Positions 36,365-48,578 are shown, numbered from the stretch's first letter. The stretch is DNA of 64,000 nt from Congeria kusceri (GCA_027627225.1 CM051032.1:61502137-61566136), one strand, 5' to 3'. The notes: generated by a model from the letters alone, not told the origin. Translations and numbers: made by a program.

Positions 36365-37059
36365 GTAACAGATATTCAGTTAAACTTAAGAATTCATGTA
36401 TATTAATGTATATAATTCAATAACTGAGTGGAGCATGTTTTGTGAGTTCCTTCCTTAAAAAGCTGTTTTCCTAGTATACCAAAGTGATGGAATTAGCTTT
36501 GTTGTACAGCATTTAATTATAACATGCTGTTAAATGTAAGTTTACAATGCAGAATATACTACCACTTTTCTATAAACATTAAGAAAACATTGCTAAAGCA
36601 GCACAAAGCTTACTGTCATCTAAAGATGATTTTAGTTACTCCCGTATTTCTTTGGCATTTTGTTATGATGGTCAGATGGTTACATGTCTTCCAGCTTCTG
36701 AAGTTGCATTTATACTGGCAACAAGTGATATTGACCTACCAGTATCTGGGACCATATTGACCAACATATTTGTAGACTTAAGACTAAGATTACATAATAT
36801 GCTTGAAACTGTACAGTTCTTAGATCGCTTTAATGTTGATTCTAATTTGTTTTTCCCATCTCTAAATGCAACTTTGTTTATTTAGAACAATTTGTTAATG
36901 ACATGAGAAAAATTGGTACCCAGAATATTTGTTAACACTGAAGTATTTTTTCGTAAGTCAAAGTCTATTCTTTATTCTTAAGTCAAATATTGGTTGGTGA
37001 ATATGGGCCCCGATTGTAAAATGCCTGCTTGTTGGTAACACTTGTTCCTCTGGTTGCAG

Positions 37060-37200
37060 TTCGTCATGCTGTTCACTCTCGCCTCCGTCGGGTTGCTGAT
37101 AAAACTGATGCTACAGATTCCATGGTGACGCATGATCAGTCAGCTCATAGTACTGATGTTCTTCATCAGTATTCCATGGACGTGGTTAGATCTGTATAAG
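37060..37200 (+). CDS. CLCC1: CLCC1-A exon 4, membrane segments 1-2, contains TGA
   Basis: 47 codons from FVMLFTLASVGLLIKLML to WTWLDLYK. The in-frame TGA at 37126-37128 lies in the loop between the two hydrophobic helices (IPW-stop-RMISQL). The exon ends in LYK as vertebrate CLCC1 does at the corresponding point. Donor GTTATT is weak. Confidence 0.8.
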
Positions 37201-37258
37201 GTTATTGATTTTCTGCTATCAACTTTTGTTGCTGATTTAAAAATATGAACTGCATGAT

Positions 37259-37292
<34 letters not shown>

Positions 37293-37483
37293 TAACCCAA
37301 CAGCAGATGTATGTTTTAGGTATGCTGTCGGCGCTCTTTACAACAAAAAACTTTCGTTGATATAATTGTTGGCACTAAAACAAAATTTTCGGTAACTATT
37401 CAAAAACTATATGGTAAGGATGCATTACATTGACAATTGCAATGCACTTGGCTACCAACATGAATTGGTCCTCTTATTGACTA

Positions 37484-37590
37484 GCAAGAGAGTTGAAGAA
37501 ACTGCAACTTTGATCAGGTCGAGTTAGAGTTCAATCTCCCTTAAAGACGCGTAATACCGGTTCTACCCAGGAAACTGACTTCAAAGTTTA
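37484..37590 (+). repeat. Partial SINE (copy 3)
   Basis: B-box-like GAGTTCAATCTCCC followed by GGTTCTACCCAGGAAAC, matching the bodies of the SINEs at 866 and 45270. It lies in CLCC1-A intron 4. Confidence 0.45.
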
Positions 37591-37804
37591 TTCAGTAATT
37601 TTCATGCTTTTGAAAAAATAAATCTTGAATAAATGGGCTTAAAAATACTGTAATAAATGTACCCATGTTATTTGTCTGGCACTAAATTTGATGGCTTTTT
37701 AGGTTGAATTGTAAAAAAATTCAAATGTCGAAGTTGCATATCAGATAATCAGAAATTCTGTTAAATTTATGCAAATTAATTCTAAAAGTGATTACCTGTT
37801 TCAG

Positions 37805-37981
37805 CAAGCCGAAATCAAGCAGCACACAATGGCTTTCAAGTCCATGCCATCGGAGTGTAGCAAGCAAGACCAGGACGTATGGACGACATTGTCTTATTTA
37901 ATCACTTTCCACGACGACAAGTGTCATGAGCACTACGAACATCTCATGATACACACTTTGATAAAGGTTCCACCCACTAAG
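37805..37981 (+). CDS. CLCC1: CLCC1-A exon 5
   Basis: 59 codons, QAEIKQHTMAFKSMP to IKVPPTK, phase 0. It matches the lumenal loop of vertebrate CLCC1, including the two spaced cysteines and the terminal VPPTK. Confidence 0.85.
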
Positions 37982-39067
37982 GTACGGCTTTGAACAGACC
38001 TTTCCATTTTTGTTTCCCCACATGATTTGATCTCCTTCATGACTACTGTTAGAGGATTAATTCTCTGATATTCAAGGATTTCCGAGCCTTTCGGCCTGGG
38101 CATCGCAAGATCTTTTGTGAATGCTAAATGATGTTCAGATTGGCTGGAACGCAGTTTCAGTATACAGAGCAACAGATTAGGATTTTGCCAGCATTACCCT
38201 ATCATTTTCAAAATACTTGAGTTCCGAGTGATTTAATTAAGTACTTGAAATTACGTCACACCATTAACATTAATTAATTGTTGGAAATATGGAAAGTAAC
38301 TGTAACACAAATATTCCATCAGTATGCCTTCCATTTTAGGACCATGCATGAAAATGCGTTCAAAATACTACAGTTAAGCTTGCTACAAAATACTACAAAA
38401 TACTACAGTTAAGCTTGCTTTGAACACTCATATTGTCACTATATGACTATTTTAGTTAAAACTTAACCAATCTTTACACAATCCCTTCGGCGTTTTTTGA
38501 GTGTTCAGTATATGAATTGAGTTGTGTTACTCATTGAATATTAAATATTAGATTAATAAATTAAAAGGTGTTTGAGAATTGGGCATTTACGCAAATACGC
38601 GCCTTATTTGTTGCTCCGTGTATATGTGATGAATGTGTAGTCATCAAATTTAACAAAAAGTTTTCATATACTTCCTGAATTATAAATATATAATTTTATA
38701 AGCCATTAAATATTATTAAAATTTAAAAGTTGGACCATTTGCATAAAAATGGTGTGAGAATAGAAATTAATAACAAAACTGAAATTTCCTAAGAAAAAAA
38801 AACAAGGTAGTAAGATATGGACATTTATGAAACAGTTTAGATTATTACTTGTGAATAAACATAATGTTACCGTAATCCGAAATAAGTTTTACTGCATAAG
38901 TCATGCTTTCGAGATATCCTGATAATATTCTGATACTGGAAATATATATTTGAAACCTTCATTGCATATATTCTGATGCATTGCGCAAATTTTATGCTAA
39001 ATCCTAATTTGTATTCTAAATAATGTTAATTGTAAACCACCATATCAATACTTGTTTTCTATTGCAG

Positions 39068-39349
39068 GCCATAGGAGTTACGTTTGTTCGGTTCTTCTTG
39101 GCTCCACTGAAGGACGTGGGGAGTGCAATAAGTAAGTTCATCCGAGCCCTTCTGATTGACCTTCCCCTGACCCTGTATCCGGTTGCCTTAATTTTCGTGC
39201 CACGGTTCTTCTTCATGTTTCTCTTCATGTGGTTCGACTACAGTATACGGCTGCCATTTTTCTTGATCGAGAGGAACCCCGCGTTGGTCGCCGGTAACAA
39301 CCAGTTGCACCAGGCTATTGAGTAGAACAGCAGGCAGACTTTGGCCCAG
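39068..39349 (+). CDS. CLCC1: CLCC1-A exon 6, third membrane segment, contains TAG
   Basis: 94 codons in phase 0, AIGVTFVRFFLAPLKDVGS onward, with a strong hydrophobic helix (VALIFVPRFFFMFLFMWF). TAG at 39323-39325 follows HQAIE; the frame continues NSRQTLAQ to a good GTAAAT donor, so the stop lies inside an otherwise normal exon. Confidence 0.8.
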
Positions 39350-40427
39350 GTAAATACGCAGAGTGTTCATATTCAAAGGACTGTAAGAACTGAAGATGAA
39401 TTATTTGTTTAATTGATGCATTATTGTTAACCTGTTTTAGTCATATCATAACGAGATGTTATTCATACACGTGATATTGTAAATATTTTATAAGATGAAT
39501 AGAGAATACTAGGTAAGTGTTGAACAAAGAGAAATGTATTTAGTGAGGCTCAGAAAACTTGAACCACAAGCCTTGTCTCCAAAGTTGACACGTATGTTTT
39601 GTACTTGGAACCTTCTTCTTATACAAGCTTAGCTTTTTGTTTTATGTAAAGTATGAAACATATTCATTAGTTATGAAAGGTGATAGCTATGTCATGGTCT
39701 GTTGTTTCAACTTCCCAAGTCTGGATATGTTCTATGCTCAAACTTGACATCATCATTCTGCAAAAGTCATGCTTTTGCGCTTAAAATTAAAACTTATGGC
39801 TTATAGCAAAACTACATTAATTCCTTATATGTTTCAAAAGGATGCAGTCTCAATATTAAGGTACGCATAATACTTTTTTTTTTCAAAAGTTAGGGGTGTC
39901 CTAACATTTTGGGTGTCCCAATACTTAAGAGTAATTACTGTGTCTTAGTTTTTCACTGACCCATCAATTGACCGATCGCTATTGGATTTATAACCACGCC
40001 TACAAGGGGTGTAACAATATCACAGACTTATATATATATTTAGAAAAAGAAACTTTCAGTTAACTATCAAAAATAGGTGTATATAATTCAGTGAATAATG
40101 AACTGATAATTTGTTGCAATTTCAACATAATTAACATTTTAGTTATACAATGCAATATGTTCACACATGACATTTTTGAGATCAACAATTCTGTTTCAAT
40201 AGAAAACCATTACCAAATTATTATCGGCAAAGTACAAAAGAGCTTAATCATCAACGCAGCGACGGAAGTAATTACTAATTAAGAAAACAACCGCTAAAAC
40301 CACCCATACAATAATGATCATTTCATGACAAAACACCGTTTACACGCAAACAGTATATGTCATTAAATACCAGTATGTTATTTACATATGGCGATATATT
40401 ATCACAAGAACTGATACTGTTATATAC

Positions 40428-40755
40428 TGGTATACCGATATATCGATACACCCCTAACGCCTTCTCGTTACATACTGTGGTACTGTGATATACTGGTATA
40501 CCTGATACTGTTATATACTGGTATACCGATATATAGATACACCCCTAACGCCTTCTCGTTACATACTGTGGTACTGTGATATACTGGTATACCGATATAT
40601 CGATACACCCCTAACGCCTTCTCGTTACATACTGTGGTACTGTGATATACTAGTATACCGATATATCGATACACCCCTAACGCCTTCTCGTTACATACTG
40701 TGGTACTGTGATATACTGGTATACCGATATATCGATACACCCCTAACGCCTTCTC
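40428..40755 (+). repeat. 66-bp tandem repeat
   Basis: GATACACCCCTAACGCCTTC occurs at 40445, 40536, 40602, 40668 and 40734, a period of 66 after the first spacing of 91, which includes a 25-base insertion. There are no distinct spacers, so this is not a CRISPR. It lies in CLCC1-A intron 6. Confidence 0.88.
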
Positions 40756-41094
40756 AGGTCAAACTTCGACAAGCACCGTTCACAGTGTAAGAATGTTTTA
40801 CGAGACATCTCCATCAAACAATGAAGTCCCAGCTTTCCGAATGGTTAAACGCATTGTGAATCAAAACTTGTCCATCGGTGAATTTGCTATATTAATTTTC
40901 CAGCTCTTTTGTAACAAATATATAATGAACAGTATATTGTGTTTAGCAGCCATGTAGAGCTATCCATTATGCTGTTTATCTATGCATTCTGTGTTAATTT
41001 TCTGCTCGCTTTATTTCTAAATTATCTTAGAATAACAAACACAAATGCAACAAGTGGTACCGACAGGTTGTGCACTATTTCAATATTTTTCCAG

Positions 41095-41559
41095 CTTGAT
41101 GCGACACGAAGTCTTCTAGGGTCAAGGTCAGGTGTTTCTGTGGCCCTAGTTGCACCAGCAAGTCCAACAAAACACTCAAATATCCCAAAGTTATCAAACA
41201 ATATACGAAAACGTCCTTCTGATAGCAAGGCCAGTAAAGAGCAAGCAGAAAACCATGTTGAAGGTCAAAAGTCAAGATTAGCTCCGATGTCAAGGTCATC
41301 TCCAAGGAAACATAAAGCTAGACTAGTGAGGTCATGTGACAGTCTTGGGGCAGCCTGTGACTTTAAGAATGACTTGGATGGTGCAGATCTTCAGTCCAGT
41401 CCAAAGAAGAACAAAGAGAATATGAATAAATTGTCCAATTCTGTGTCTGTGGAAACGGTGGGTTGTGAGGATTGCACTGATGATGAACTAGACGGATTTC
41501 ATTTACTAGAAAAGAAATCACCGCAGCACTCTTGTTTGGAATGTTATAAAAATGTCTAA
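41095..41559 (+). CDS. CLCC1: CLCC1-A exon 7, disordered C-terminal tail
   Basis: Acceptor TTTTTCCAG; 154 codons rich in Ser, Lys and acid residues (SPTKHSNIPKL; SRSSPRKHKARL; DDELDGFHLLEKK) to TAA. An AATAAA is at about 41810. Low-complexity cytosolic tails are typical for CLCC1. The link to exon 6 is inferred from phase 0 and order. Confidence 0.7.
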   Translation, partial: LDATRSLLGSRSGVSVALVAPASPTKHSNIPKLSNNIRKRPSDSKASKEQAENHVEGQKSRLAPMSRSSPRKHKARLVRSCDSLGAACDFKNDLDGADLQSSPKKNKENMNKLSNSVSVETVGCEDCTDDELDGFHLLEKKSPQHSCLECYKNV

Positions 41560-42449
41560 GCTATTAATTACCCCTTTGCTTCTGCAGTTTTCTCTATACA
41601 TCCATAGGCACTTCTAACTAAACCTTCGCTTATTCAGCTATAACTTTGTATTTTTAGCCCGAATTTCTCCAAATTTATCAAGAACACAAACTAATATATA
41701 AGACTTCGATGTTTTTAATTTCCTGTACGAAAATTTCATTTTCATACAAAACTTAAAAAAAAAAAAAAATATTATATCAAAACAAAAATTCGCAAAAATG
41801 CGAAAATGAAATAAAGTCAGTTTCACTGTTGGAAATTAAGCGCAAATATTTTCGGTCTTTTTCCTTTATGTTGATTTAAAATCATTGAAAATAATGATTT
41901 CATAAATTTGAATCTAAATATGGAGAACATTTATCTTATAATAATTACTCAATACCTTAGTACATGGAATGCGGTCTCTTACATACCAATGGCGCGCACG
42001 CGTCCTGTATACTGCACAGTAGCCCTTTCCAGGTTTTCCCACTAACTCCTCCCAAACTATTGTTAACGGATTATTTTTCATTAATCAAATATCACAAACA
42101 GATTAGAAGTTTACCACGTGCTTCTTTGTGTAAAATAGGTTAAACGTTAATCATGTGATATCCAAGAACAATGATTGGATAAAATTGCAGAATAATTTTC
42201 CCATGATAGACATGTTTTTTTGGTTGGAGTGTCGTTGTTAAACACTTTGATTATAAACTGCATCGAATTTCTTTATTCAACAGGATTTTCTCGTGCAATT
42301 ATTAGTTTGGACACCCGAGAGCACGAGGAAATATCAGTGATCACTGAACCATTCAATTGTTATCATACATGTATTGGACATTGTGTATAATGCAAAATTT
42401 GAAACCGATGCGATTTGTCATTTTTGAGAAAACCGCAATAAAAAAAGCT

Positions 42450-43035
42450 CTAGTTGGAAGTGCCTATGGGTGTATTTGGCATGGATGGTTGTTTTTTAAG
42501 CTTAGCTATTCACCAAATAGTCCGAGCTATTCTACTCACCCAAATCGTCGGCATTGGCGTAATGCTCTGGTTAAGGTTGCGTGCAACAACTCCAGATCTC
42601 TGTAATAACTACAGATATTCAATTGAAACTTCACATATTTCACTGACCAAGACCCAGAACTGTGACCTGCAATTCAGCAGAATTATGCCCTTTCTTGTAC
42701 TTAAAAAATTGGATGTCAGAGTTTGCGTGCAACAAGTTCATATCTCTATATACCACTTTGTTGTGTTTTTATGGTACATGCAAGTAGTACCTCTCTCTCT
42801 ATATATAATGCGAGTTGTATTGTATTTCTGTAAGACACACGCATTGCCATTTACTACTTACATCTGTAAAAAAAATTGTCACTACAAATGTTTGATTCTT
42901 GAATGCTTGTATTATGGGCCGGAGGCCTTTCAGGACAAAGAAACCCATTGTCATTGTCATATCTACTACAGGTTTGCAAAACTTGACATTGATAAGAAAG
43001 ATAAGTTAGTGTTATTCAGTTTTTCATGTCATGCC
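42450..43035 (+). repeat. Dispersed repeat, non-coding despite a 221-codon frame
   Basis: AGCTATTCTACTCACCCAAATCG and GCGTAATGCTCTGGTTAAGG with internal near-repeats resemble the stretch at 63290-63400. The long frame (42454-43119) is a chance frame in repeat sequence, with no domain signature. Confidence 0.5.
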
Positions 43036-43676
43036 TTAATTATGCCTCCCATCGAAGATGGCGGGGTCTATTGGTTTGCTAATGTCGGTCGGTCTTTCGG
43101 TAGGACGGTCGGTCGGTAGACCACTTTCGTTTCCATTCTCTTTGTTCGACATTTTTTATATGATCTTCTCTAAACTTCATGAAAATGTTTGTGGCCATAA
43201 TATCTTGGTCAAGTTCGATAATCAGCCAAATCGCCCTCGGAATTATGGAGTTATGGCCCTTGAAATATCCAAAATTGGCCTTTGTAGCCGTTTCCGCTCT
43301 CTAAATCAAACAGTGTCACCAAATCTTCACCAAACTTCATGAAAATGTTTGTAATAATAATATCTCGGCCATCTTTGATGAACAGTCAAATTAGCCCAGG
43401 AATTGTGGAGTTATTGCCCTTAAATTTCTGAAATTTGCCGTTTTGCGGTTTACGCTCTTTAAGTCCAACACTATTCATACAATCTTCACCAAACTTCATG
43501 AACATGTTTGCGGGCATAATATCTTGGTTAGGTTTAATAATCAGCCAAATGGCCCCAGGAATTGTGGAGTTATGGCCAATGAATCCATAATTATCTAAAA
43601 TTAGCCTGTTTAGCTATTTTAACCTAGAGGGGGGGGGGGGGGGTGCATAACTGTTTTACAAACAGCTCTTGTTTCA
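43036..43676 (+). repeat. Head-monomer-tail repeat element (second family)
   Basis: The head TTATGCCTCCCATCGAAGATGG leads into GGTCGGTCGG runs. Three monomers of about 155 bp follow (TTTCCGCTCTC, ATCTTCACCAAACTTCATGA, GGAATTGTGGAGTTATGGCC). The tail has a G15-16 run in AACCTAGAGGGG..TGCATAACTG and ends ACAAACAGCTCTTGTT. Confidence 0.75.
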
Positions 43677-44049
43677 TTTATAAATTGAAATTGTTTTAGT
43701 GAAAAACAGTCATAAGCAGCAGCAACTCCTTGCGAGAATTTTATTTATACAATTGCAGAAATTCAAGTGTACATCACTAGACTTATGTATAATTTTGCAC
43801 TCCTCTTACTGTTTTATTCACACTAAAACCTCGTATAGTTTTTCACTTACTTTGTGCAATTATCACATTTGTCTGAAATTAATCCAGGGATAACATTTAT
43901 TGTTTGCTGCATTTCTAATCTTGCTGGTGTGTTTATTGCCATTTTCGAAGCTTGTAGAATGCTTTGCTGATCTTGCACAGTCATTAAAGTACTATTTTAT
44001 ACAGCATGTTTGTTGCAAAATTCTACCTATCCAAACTGATTTCAATTAT

Positions 44050-44345
44050 TTGATGAGAACCATTGGTAACTAATTGTGTTTAACCACGGTTAACTAATTG
44101 TAATGAACTATGGTTAACAAATTGTATTTTGCCATGATTAACTAATAGTATTGAACCATAGTTAAAAATTGTATTGAATCATTGTTAACTAATTGTGTTG
44201 AACCATATTTAACTAATTGTGTGAACCATGTTTAACTAATAGTGAATTATTGGTCACAAATTGAATTCAATATTGGTTTTCTATCTGTATTGATCCATTG
44301 TTAACTACTTGTATTGAACCATTGGTTATTTTATTGAATATTGGT
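44050..44345 (+). repeat. Degenerate minisatellite, about 25-30 bp period
   Basis: About ten imperfect copies of TTGAACCATGGTTAACTAATTG. Confidence 0.75.
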
Positions 44346-44363
44346 TTACTAAGGTGTAAAAGC

Positions 44364-44686
44364 AATTATGTTTGTTTCAGGTTACCCGACCCACCCTAAC
44401 ACAAAGCCCCGACCCTAGAACATTTTATTGAGTGGGTCAGATATTTTTTGTTTATTTTACTTTTCTCCAATAAATAAATGTTTTTTTTTATAAACATGTG
44501 TTTTGTGTTTATAGCATCCACCTCAAAACAATGTTTTATGATATTAGATACATGTTTTGTATATTCATCCAGTTTTAGAATCTTCAAGTTGACCATTTAC
44601 CAAATAAATAAAAAATTATTTAAAAAAAAATCCCTACCTACCTACCCTCAGTTTTGGGGGCATGTAACCTGAAACAAACATAATTT
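44364..44686. mobile_element. MITE with 20-bp TIRs
   Basis: AATTATGTTTGTTTCAGGTT begins the element, and its inverse AACCTGAAACAAACATAATT ends it. The interior (ACCCACCCTAACAC, TGGGTCAGATATTTT) recurs without the left TIR at 55275-55425. 323 bp, no coding capacity. Confidence 0.78.
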
Positions 44687-45269
44687 GTGTACGCCTAATT
44701 GTATTTAGTCAGCAGATTGTACTGAACCATAATTACATGTATTTTGGATTCGATCATGGTAATCTGCATTTATGTGTTTGTGTTATTGTTTGATATTTAA
44801 TATATTTGATATTTGACATTATGTGAACACATCACTTTTATATCAAATTGCTTGTGCTAAATTATGTGACATTTGTGTTTCCTTTCTAGTTGACTCTTTT
44901 GTTAGCTAACTGTCATATTTAAAATGTATTTGGAATTTTACATGTTATCATTATTTTGTAATTATGATCTTCAGTGTGCTTCTCATGTCTTTGTTCATCG
45001 TGCAGTGTTCTTGGTATTTTCGCGTATTTATATTCGATGATCCTGAATCATATACATAGTTTTGTAATAAAAGAATGCATTATTGGTTCCTTTGTCTGCT
45101 TATAGTCTTTTGCGCACTGGTATATTGAATACTTGCGTTTAAAAACATAATGTATTTAAAAAAGGAATCCATGTGTACTAAAAAGCATATGTCAACGAAA
45201 GGGGACTCAAGGCGGCAATATCAAAATAAATTCTGAAATTCTTTCCAGTGCGTTTCCTGGGTATAACTA

Positions 45270-45390
45270 GTACTTGGTGCATTTTTGAGAAAGACCACTT
45301 TAACGTTCCCTGAGTATGGATCGAACTAACGATCTCCCGATATCAAGGAGGACACCTCGTCTACTACACCGCTGCGACCCTCCAGATTTA
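45270..45390 (-). repeat. tRNA-derived SINE (copy 2)
   Basis: On the minus strand: GCAGCGGTGTAGTAGACGAGG (A-box side), TTGATATC anticodon region, GTTCGATCCATAC (B-box), then TCTTTCTCAAAAATGCACCA as in the copy at 866. Truncated at its tail. Confidence 0.7.
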
Positions 45391-45818
45391 CCTGGTACAT
45401 GCCTTGTTTAAGCTTGATAAACCTTCCTAGTCTCTATGATACAATTCTTTATTCATGTGCTTAAGTATAGCCTATTTCCAAGAGATCTGATATTAAAATG
45501 TGGTTTTTAATGCACGTAATATAATACACTGCGTGTAATGCATACATGATAATGAAATGCAGCGTCAGACATTCCGTGATCCGCAAATGTGTTTCCAATA
45601 AAATCGGGCGATCCGATATACATGTACATTGTACATATATTAACGCACATAACATGGGAACTGTCACCATACATCAGATTGATTATTGGCCTTTATACAT
45701 AAAGTGGAATTTAAAATCATTATTATAATTAAAGTCAATTCGTAAACAAGGCTAGCAAACGAATGTTTTGCGAGTAGTGGTAGTATCGTTTGATAGATCT
45801 AAAAATGTTCTAGTATTT

Positions 45819-46621
45819 ATTTACTATGGTGGCATAGAACTGCCTTACGATAACCACATAAGTTTCGCGATAATTATCACGTTAACCACTTAAGTATCGT
45901 GTTATTTATCTTGTATCGTGTTAGTGTTCGCGATAGTTTTCTTTGTCATTTATTTTCTGCTTAACTGAAATGTGGCCTGAAAGTGCCCCAAACTGACACC
46001 AGGATTTCAGTTAACAAAAACATAACATTAAGTGGTAACAGGAATATTAACGTGTTTTGATTTACGTTACTAGATAATTATCACGAAATATATCGCGATA
46101 TTCAGATACTGCGGAAGACCTCGAAAACAAATTAAGTAGTATCAGGAATATTATCGTGTTACGATTTACGTTAACAGATAATTAACTAGTAACAGGAATA
46201 TTATCGTGTTAAGGTTCGCGTTAGCAACATATTGCTGAACACCTCGGGCAAACTAAGTGGTAACAGGAATATTAACGTGTTATGATTTACGTTAGCAGAT
46301 AATTTTCATGATACAATTCGCGTTAGTTAGATAATTCGAAGACCTAGAAAATGTAACTTATGTCACTTATATGCACTTTTAGGTCATTTAGTTTAATAAT
46401 AAATTATCTAACAGAAACATTTTCGTAAACGGTAACTTAATATTCAGATAAATATCGCAATAAATAAGTAGTAACACGAATCTTTTCGCGAACGCTAGCT
46501 AGTTAACGTGATATTTTTCGCGAAAATTATGTGGTTAACACGATACTTAAGTGGTTAACGTGATAATTATCGCGAAACTTATGTGGTTATCGTAAGGCAG
46601 TTCTATGCCACCATAATTTAC
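45819..46621. mobile_element. Long-TIR non-autonomous element, 791 bp, 6-bp target duplication
   Basis: 45825 starts TATGGTGGCATAGAACTGCC; 46615 ends with its exact inverse. The identical arm extends at least 75 bp (through CACTTAAGTATCGTGTT). ATTTAC flanks both sides (45819-45824; 46616-46621). The interior holds four near copies of AAGTGGTAACAGGAATATTA at 46030, 46134, 46183 and 46255. No transposase frame. Confidence 0.88.
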
Positions 46622-46989
46622 AGTACCTTCATTTTCTACAAGTAGTTAAACAACTTAATACGAGTGTACAGGAAACACTGGTATATTTTCAATACATTTT
46701 GTGATTTCGTGTACTTATAATGCACATTAAACTTTATAATAAATATTCTCAGCAGCGCTAAACATTTGCTGGTACGCTACATATTTTACCGTATTCTTTT
46801 TTTGGTTACATGTATAACAAAACTAATTTACTCTTACCTTGATAATTATTAACTACTACTGCTCAAAAGTGTATTATAACATAATTTATATTTTGTAAAA
46901 AGTACAATTTAAACATCATGTTTTCAGATGACAAAACTTAACAGTCACTTTTAAAATGTGCTATCAACTAACAATTAACTCATTATTAC

Positions 46990-47102
46990 CTCTGATATTG
47001 TCTGGGAACTTCACGGGCCATTTGCACATCATTTATGTCCTTGCTATTATACTGTGCACGGATTGAGTCTGGGAGATAACTTACTGGTAAAATTGCTGCC
47101 AT
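46990..47102 (-). pseudogene. Duplicate of gene X exon 1
   Basis: 113 bases with ATG, open frame and GTAATA donor, the same phase as the original. It differs at several codons (R8S, N9Y, E12D and a Lys to Arg near the end). Exons 2-6 are not found to its left within the window, so it is an orphan first exon unless it splices elsewhere. Confidence 0.72.
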
Positions 47103-48000
47103 TCAAATTACTAAAATGAAGAGAAAAACAAACATGTACAATTGTACCTGAAACTAGGAAAGGCGATCCTGCTATTAAGACCAGGAAGAGTAGCAATTTA
47201 CTGCTATGGTACCCAACATTGAATTTCAAATTATTACCTGTAAAGGTTATTATCTGTGAAAACTTCAGCAAACTAGCACTTTCCGGTGTGGAAAAAAATG
47301 TCATTTTATAATGTCTACTGATTTTGAACACTTTCTTTTTTGGACAATATGGAAAAAAAAATCAACATCTACACCTAGAACTGAAGTGTTTTATTAGGTA
47401 GTTGTACTGAATAATTATTGTCTTTAGATTACAGAAGATGACCCCGTGTTTCAATATGTTAATTTCAATTTTGGGCCATATGATCACGGTCTTTTCTGCT
47501 GATGAAATGTTTCATCAACCTGTTCTAACACAGAACTGATATGTCATGACAAGGCACCTTGACAATGTGTTGAAGGACTCACAGTCAAACATTTTTTATC
47601 TAATGCAGGTAGCCAGTGGCCGAGAATGCGCGTCCAGTACAGGAACGAAGCCAAGGACCACATGTACCTGTGCATTTTTATGTCACGGTTAGTTATTTAT
47701 ACAGTTGCAATTATGATGGTCATAAATGTAACCATCACCAATCATTATATTTCGCAGTGATTCGGGTATTGGCTAAAGGCTAAGCAATTAACAATAAAAT
47801 ATGTGTGAATCAGTTAATTTTTTGTACACATGACAAAGCTGTCAAAGATAACACAAATAAAAAGAATCTCACTACATGTTAAATCCTTCGTTCATTTACA
47901 CTGAATCTATTTTCAGACTTGGCATTTGCTGTCACCAGGCTTAGAATCCGAACGTGCTCGAACATGACTTTGGAATTCCGCCGGTTGCACAAATCTTTAT

Positions 48001-48030
48001 CACTGAATGTCAGGTAAAGGGACATTTTCA
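48001..48030 (+). repeat. Left terminal inverted repeat
   Basis: CACTGAATGTCAGGTAAAGG and ten further bases. It embeds GTCAGGTA, the core of the internal subterminal motif. It mismatches the right end at positions 9, 10 and 14. Confidence 0.9.
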
Positions 48031-48578
48031 ATAAATGTGTGTCGCAGTGTAATTTCCATTTAATTAATGAAATACGTTGTTGGAAAGCTTATTATTTAAC
48101 AACTTAGTATAATTGCAAACATGAATTATAGTGAAATATAACACTTTCCATTTCCAAAATGTCTTATATAGACTACAAAAAGACGTACAATTTCACAAAA
48201 AAAGACTGTCGCACAGCATTGTTCACCATTTTTACATACAAGTTTAGGGTGACAGAAGTTTCAAATCATAACAATTAATGTATTTCCTAAAGGATATTGT
48301 GATGGATATTTTGAGCAATCAACATTTTTCAACATTTTCCTAAAATTGACACGCTGATGTGCAGTCTACCGTTGTCGCAAAAAATTCGGTCAAGAACGTT
48401 AACTACTTTAATGAGCGTTGAAGTTTGCGTTTTCCTAAGAAATAAATGAAAATATAGCGTACAAAATGGAAAGCAATAATGAAATATATCGAAAAACACA
48501 AAAAGAATCATTTACTTTAATGCAAATCGTCACACTTTAATCGGGAAGTTCAGTTTTGAAGTTGAGACGCTAGAGTTT

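Larger units (their letters stand above)
29130..36890. repeat. Segmental duplication, copy 1 distal part (CLCC1 5' half)
   Basis: Homologous to 59875-63260 in the same orientation, covering the CLCC1 upstream region and exons 1-3 with introns. Copy 1 carries extra sequence at about 29984-33088 and 33165-34440. Copy 2 carries an extra foldback at 60970-61340. Confidence 0.88.
29840..41559 (+). pseudogene. CLCC1: CLCC1 (chloride channel CLIC-like 1), copy A, seven coding exons with two in-frame stops
   Basis: Coding exons are 29840-29980, 34680-34958, 36155-36364, 37060-37200, 37805-37981, 39068-39349 and 41095-41559. All introns are phase 0, giving 564 codons, close to the vertebrate length of about 550. 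CLCC1 is an ER-membrane anion channel. The signal peptide (MKFICIILYALVIWFVSG) is followed by the hallmark DWIDPNDMLNYD. Exon 2 is Cys-rich (CESCRSCPDSDFECPSCP) and then reads LLKRYIHSILD. Exons 4 and 6 supply three membrane segments, exon 5 ends in the conserved VPPTK, and exon 7 is a disordered tail. In-frame TGA at 37126 and TAG at 39323 break the channel core. Otherwise frames and splice sites are intact, so the decay is recent or the stops need verifying. Family assignment is strong; functional status is open. Confidence 0.88.

Noticed and set aside
37126..37128. Selenocysteine recoding of the TGA in CLCC1-A
   Set aside because: CLCC1 is not known as a selenoprotein, and a TAG in exon 6 would remain unexplained.
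40468..40740. Repeat protein or CRISPR array
   Set aside because: Contiguous 66-bp tandem repeat without unique spacers, in a eukaryotic intron.
42454..43119. 221-codon membrane-like protein
   Set aside because: Chance frame running through two dispersed repeats, ending inside the GGTCGGTCGG head of the next one.
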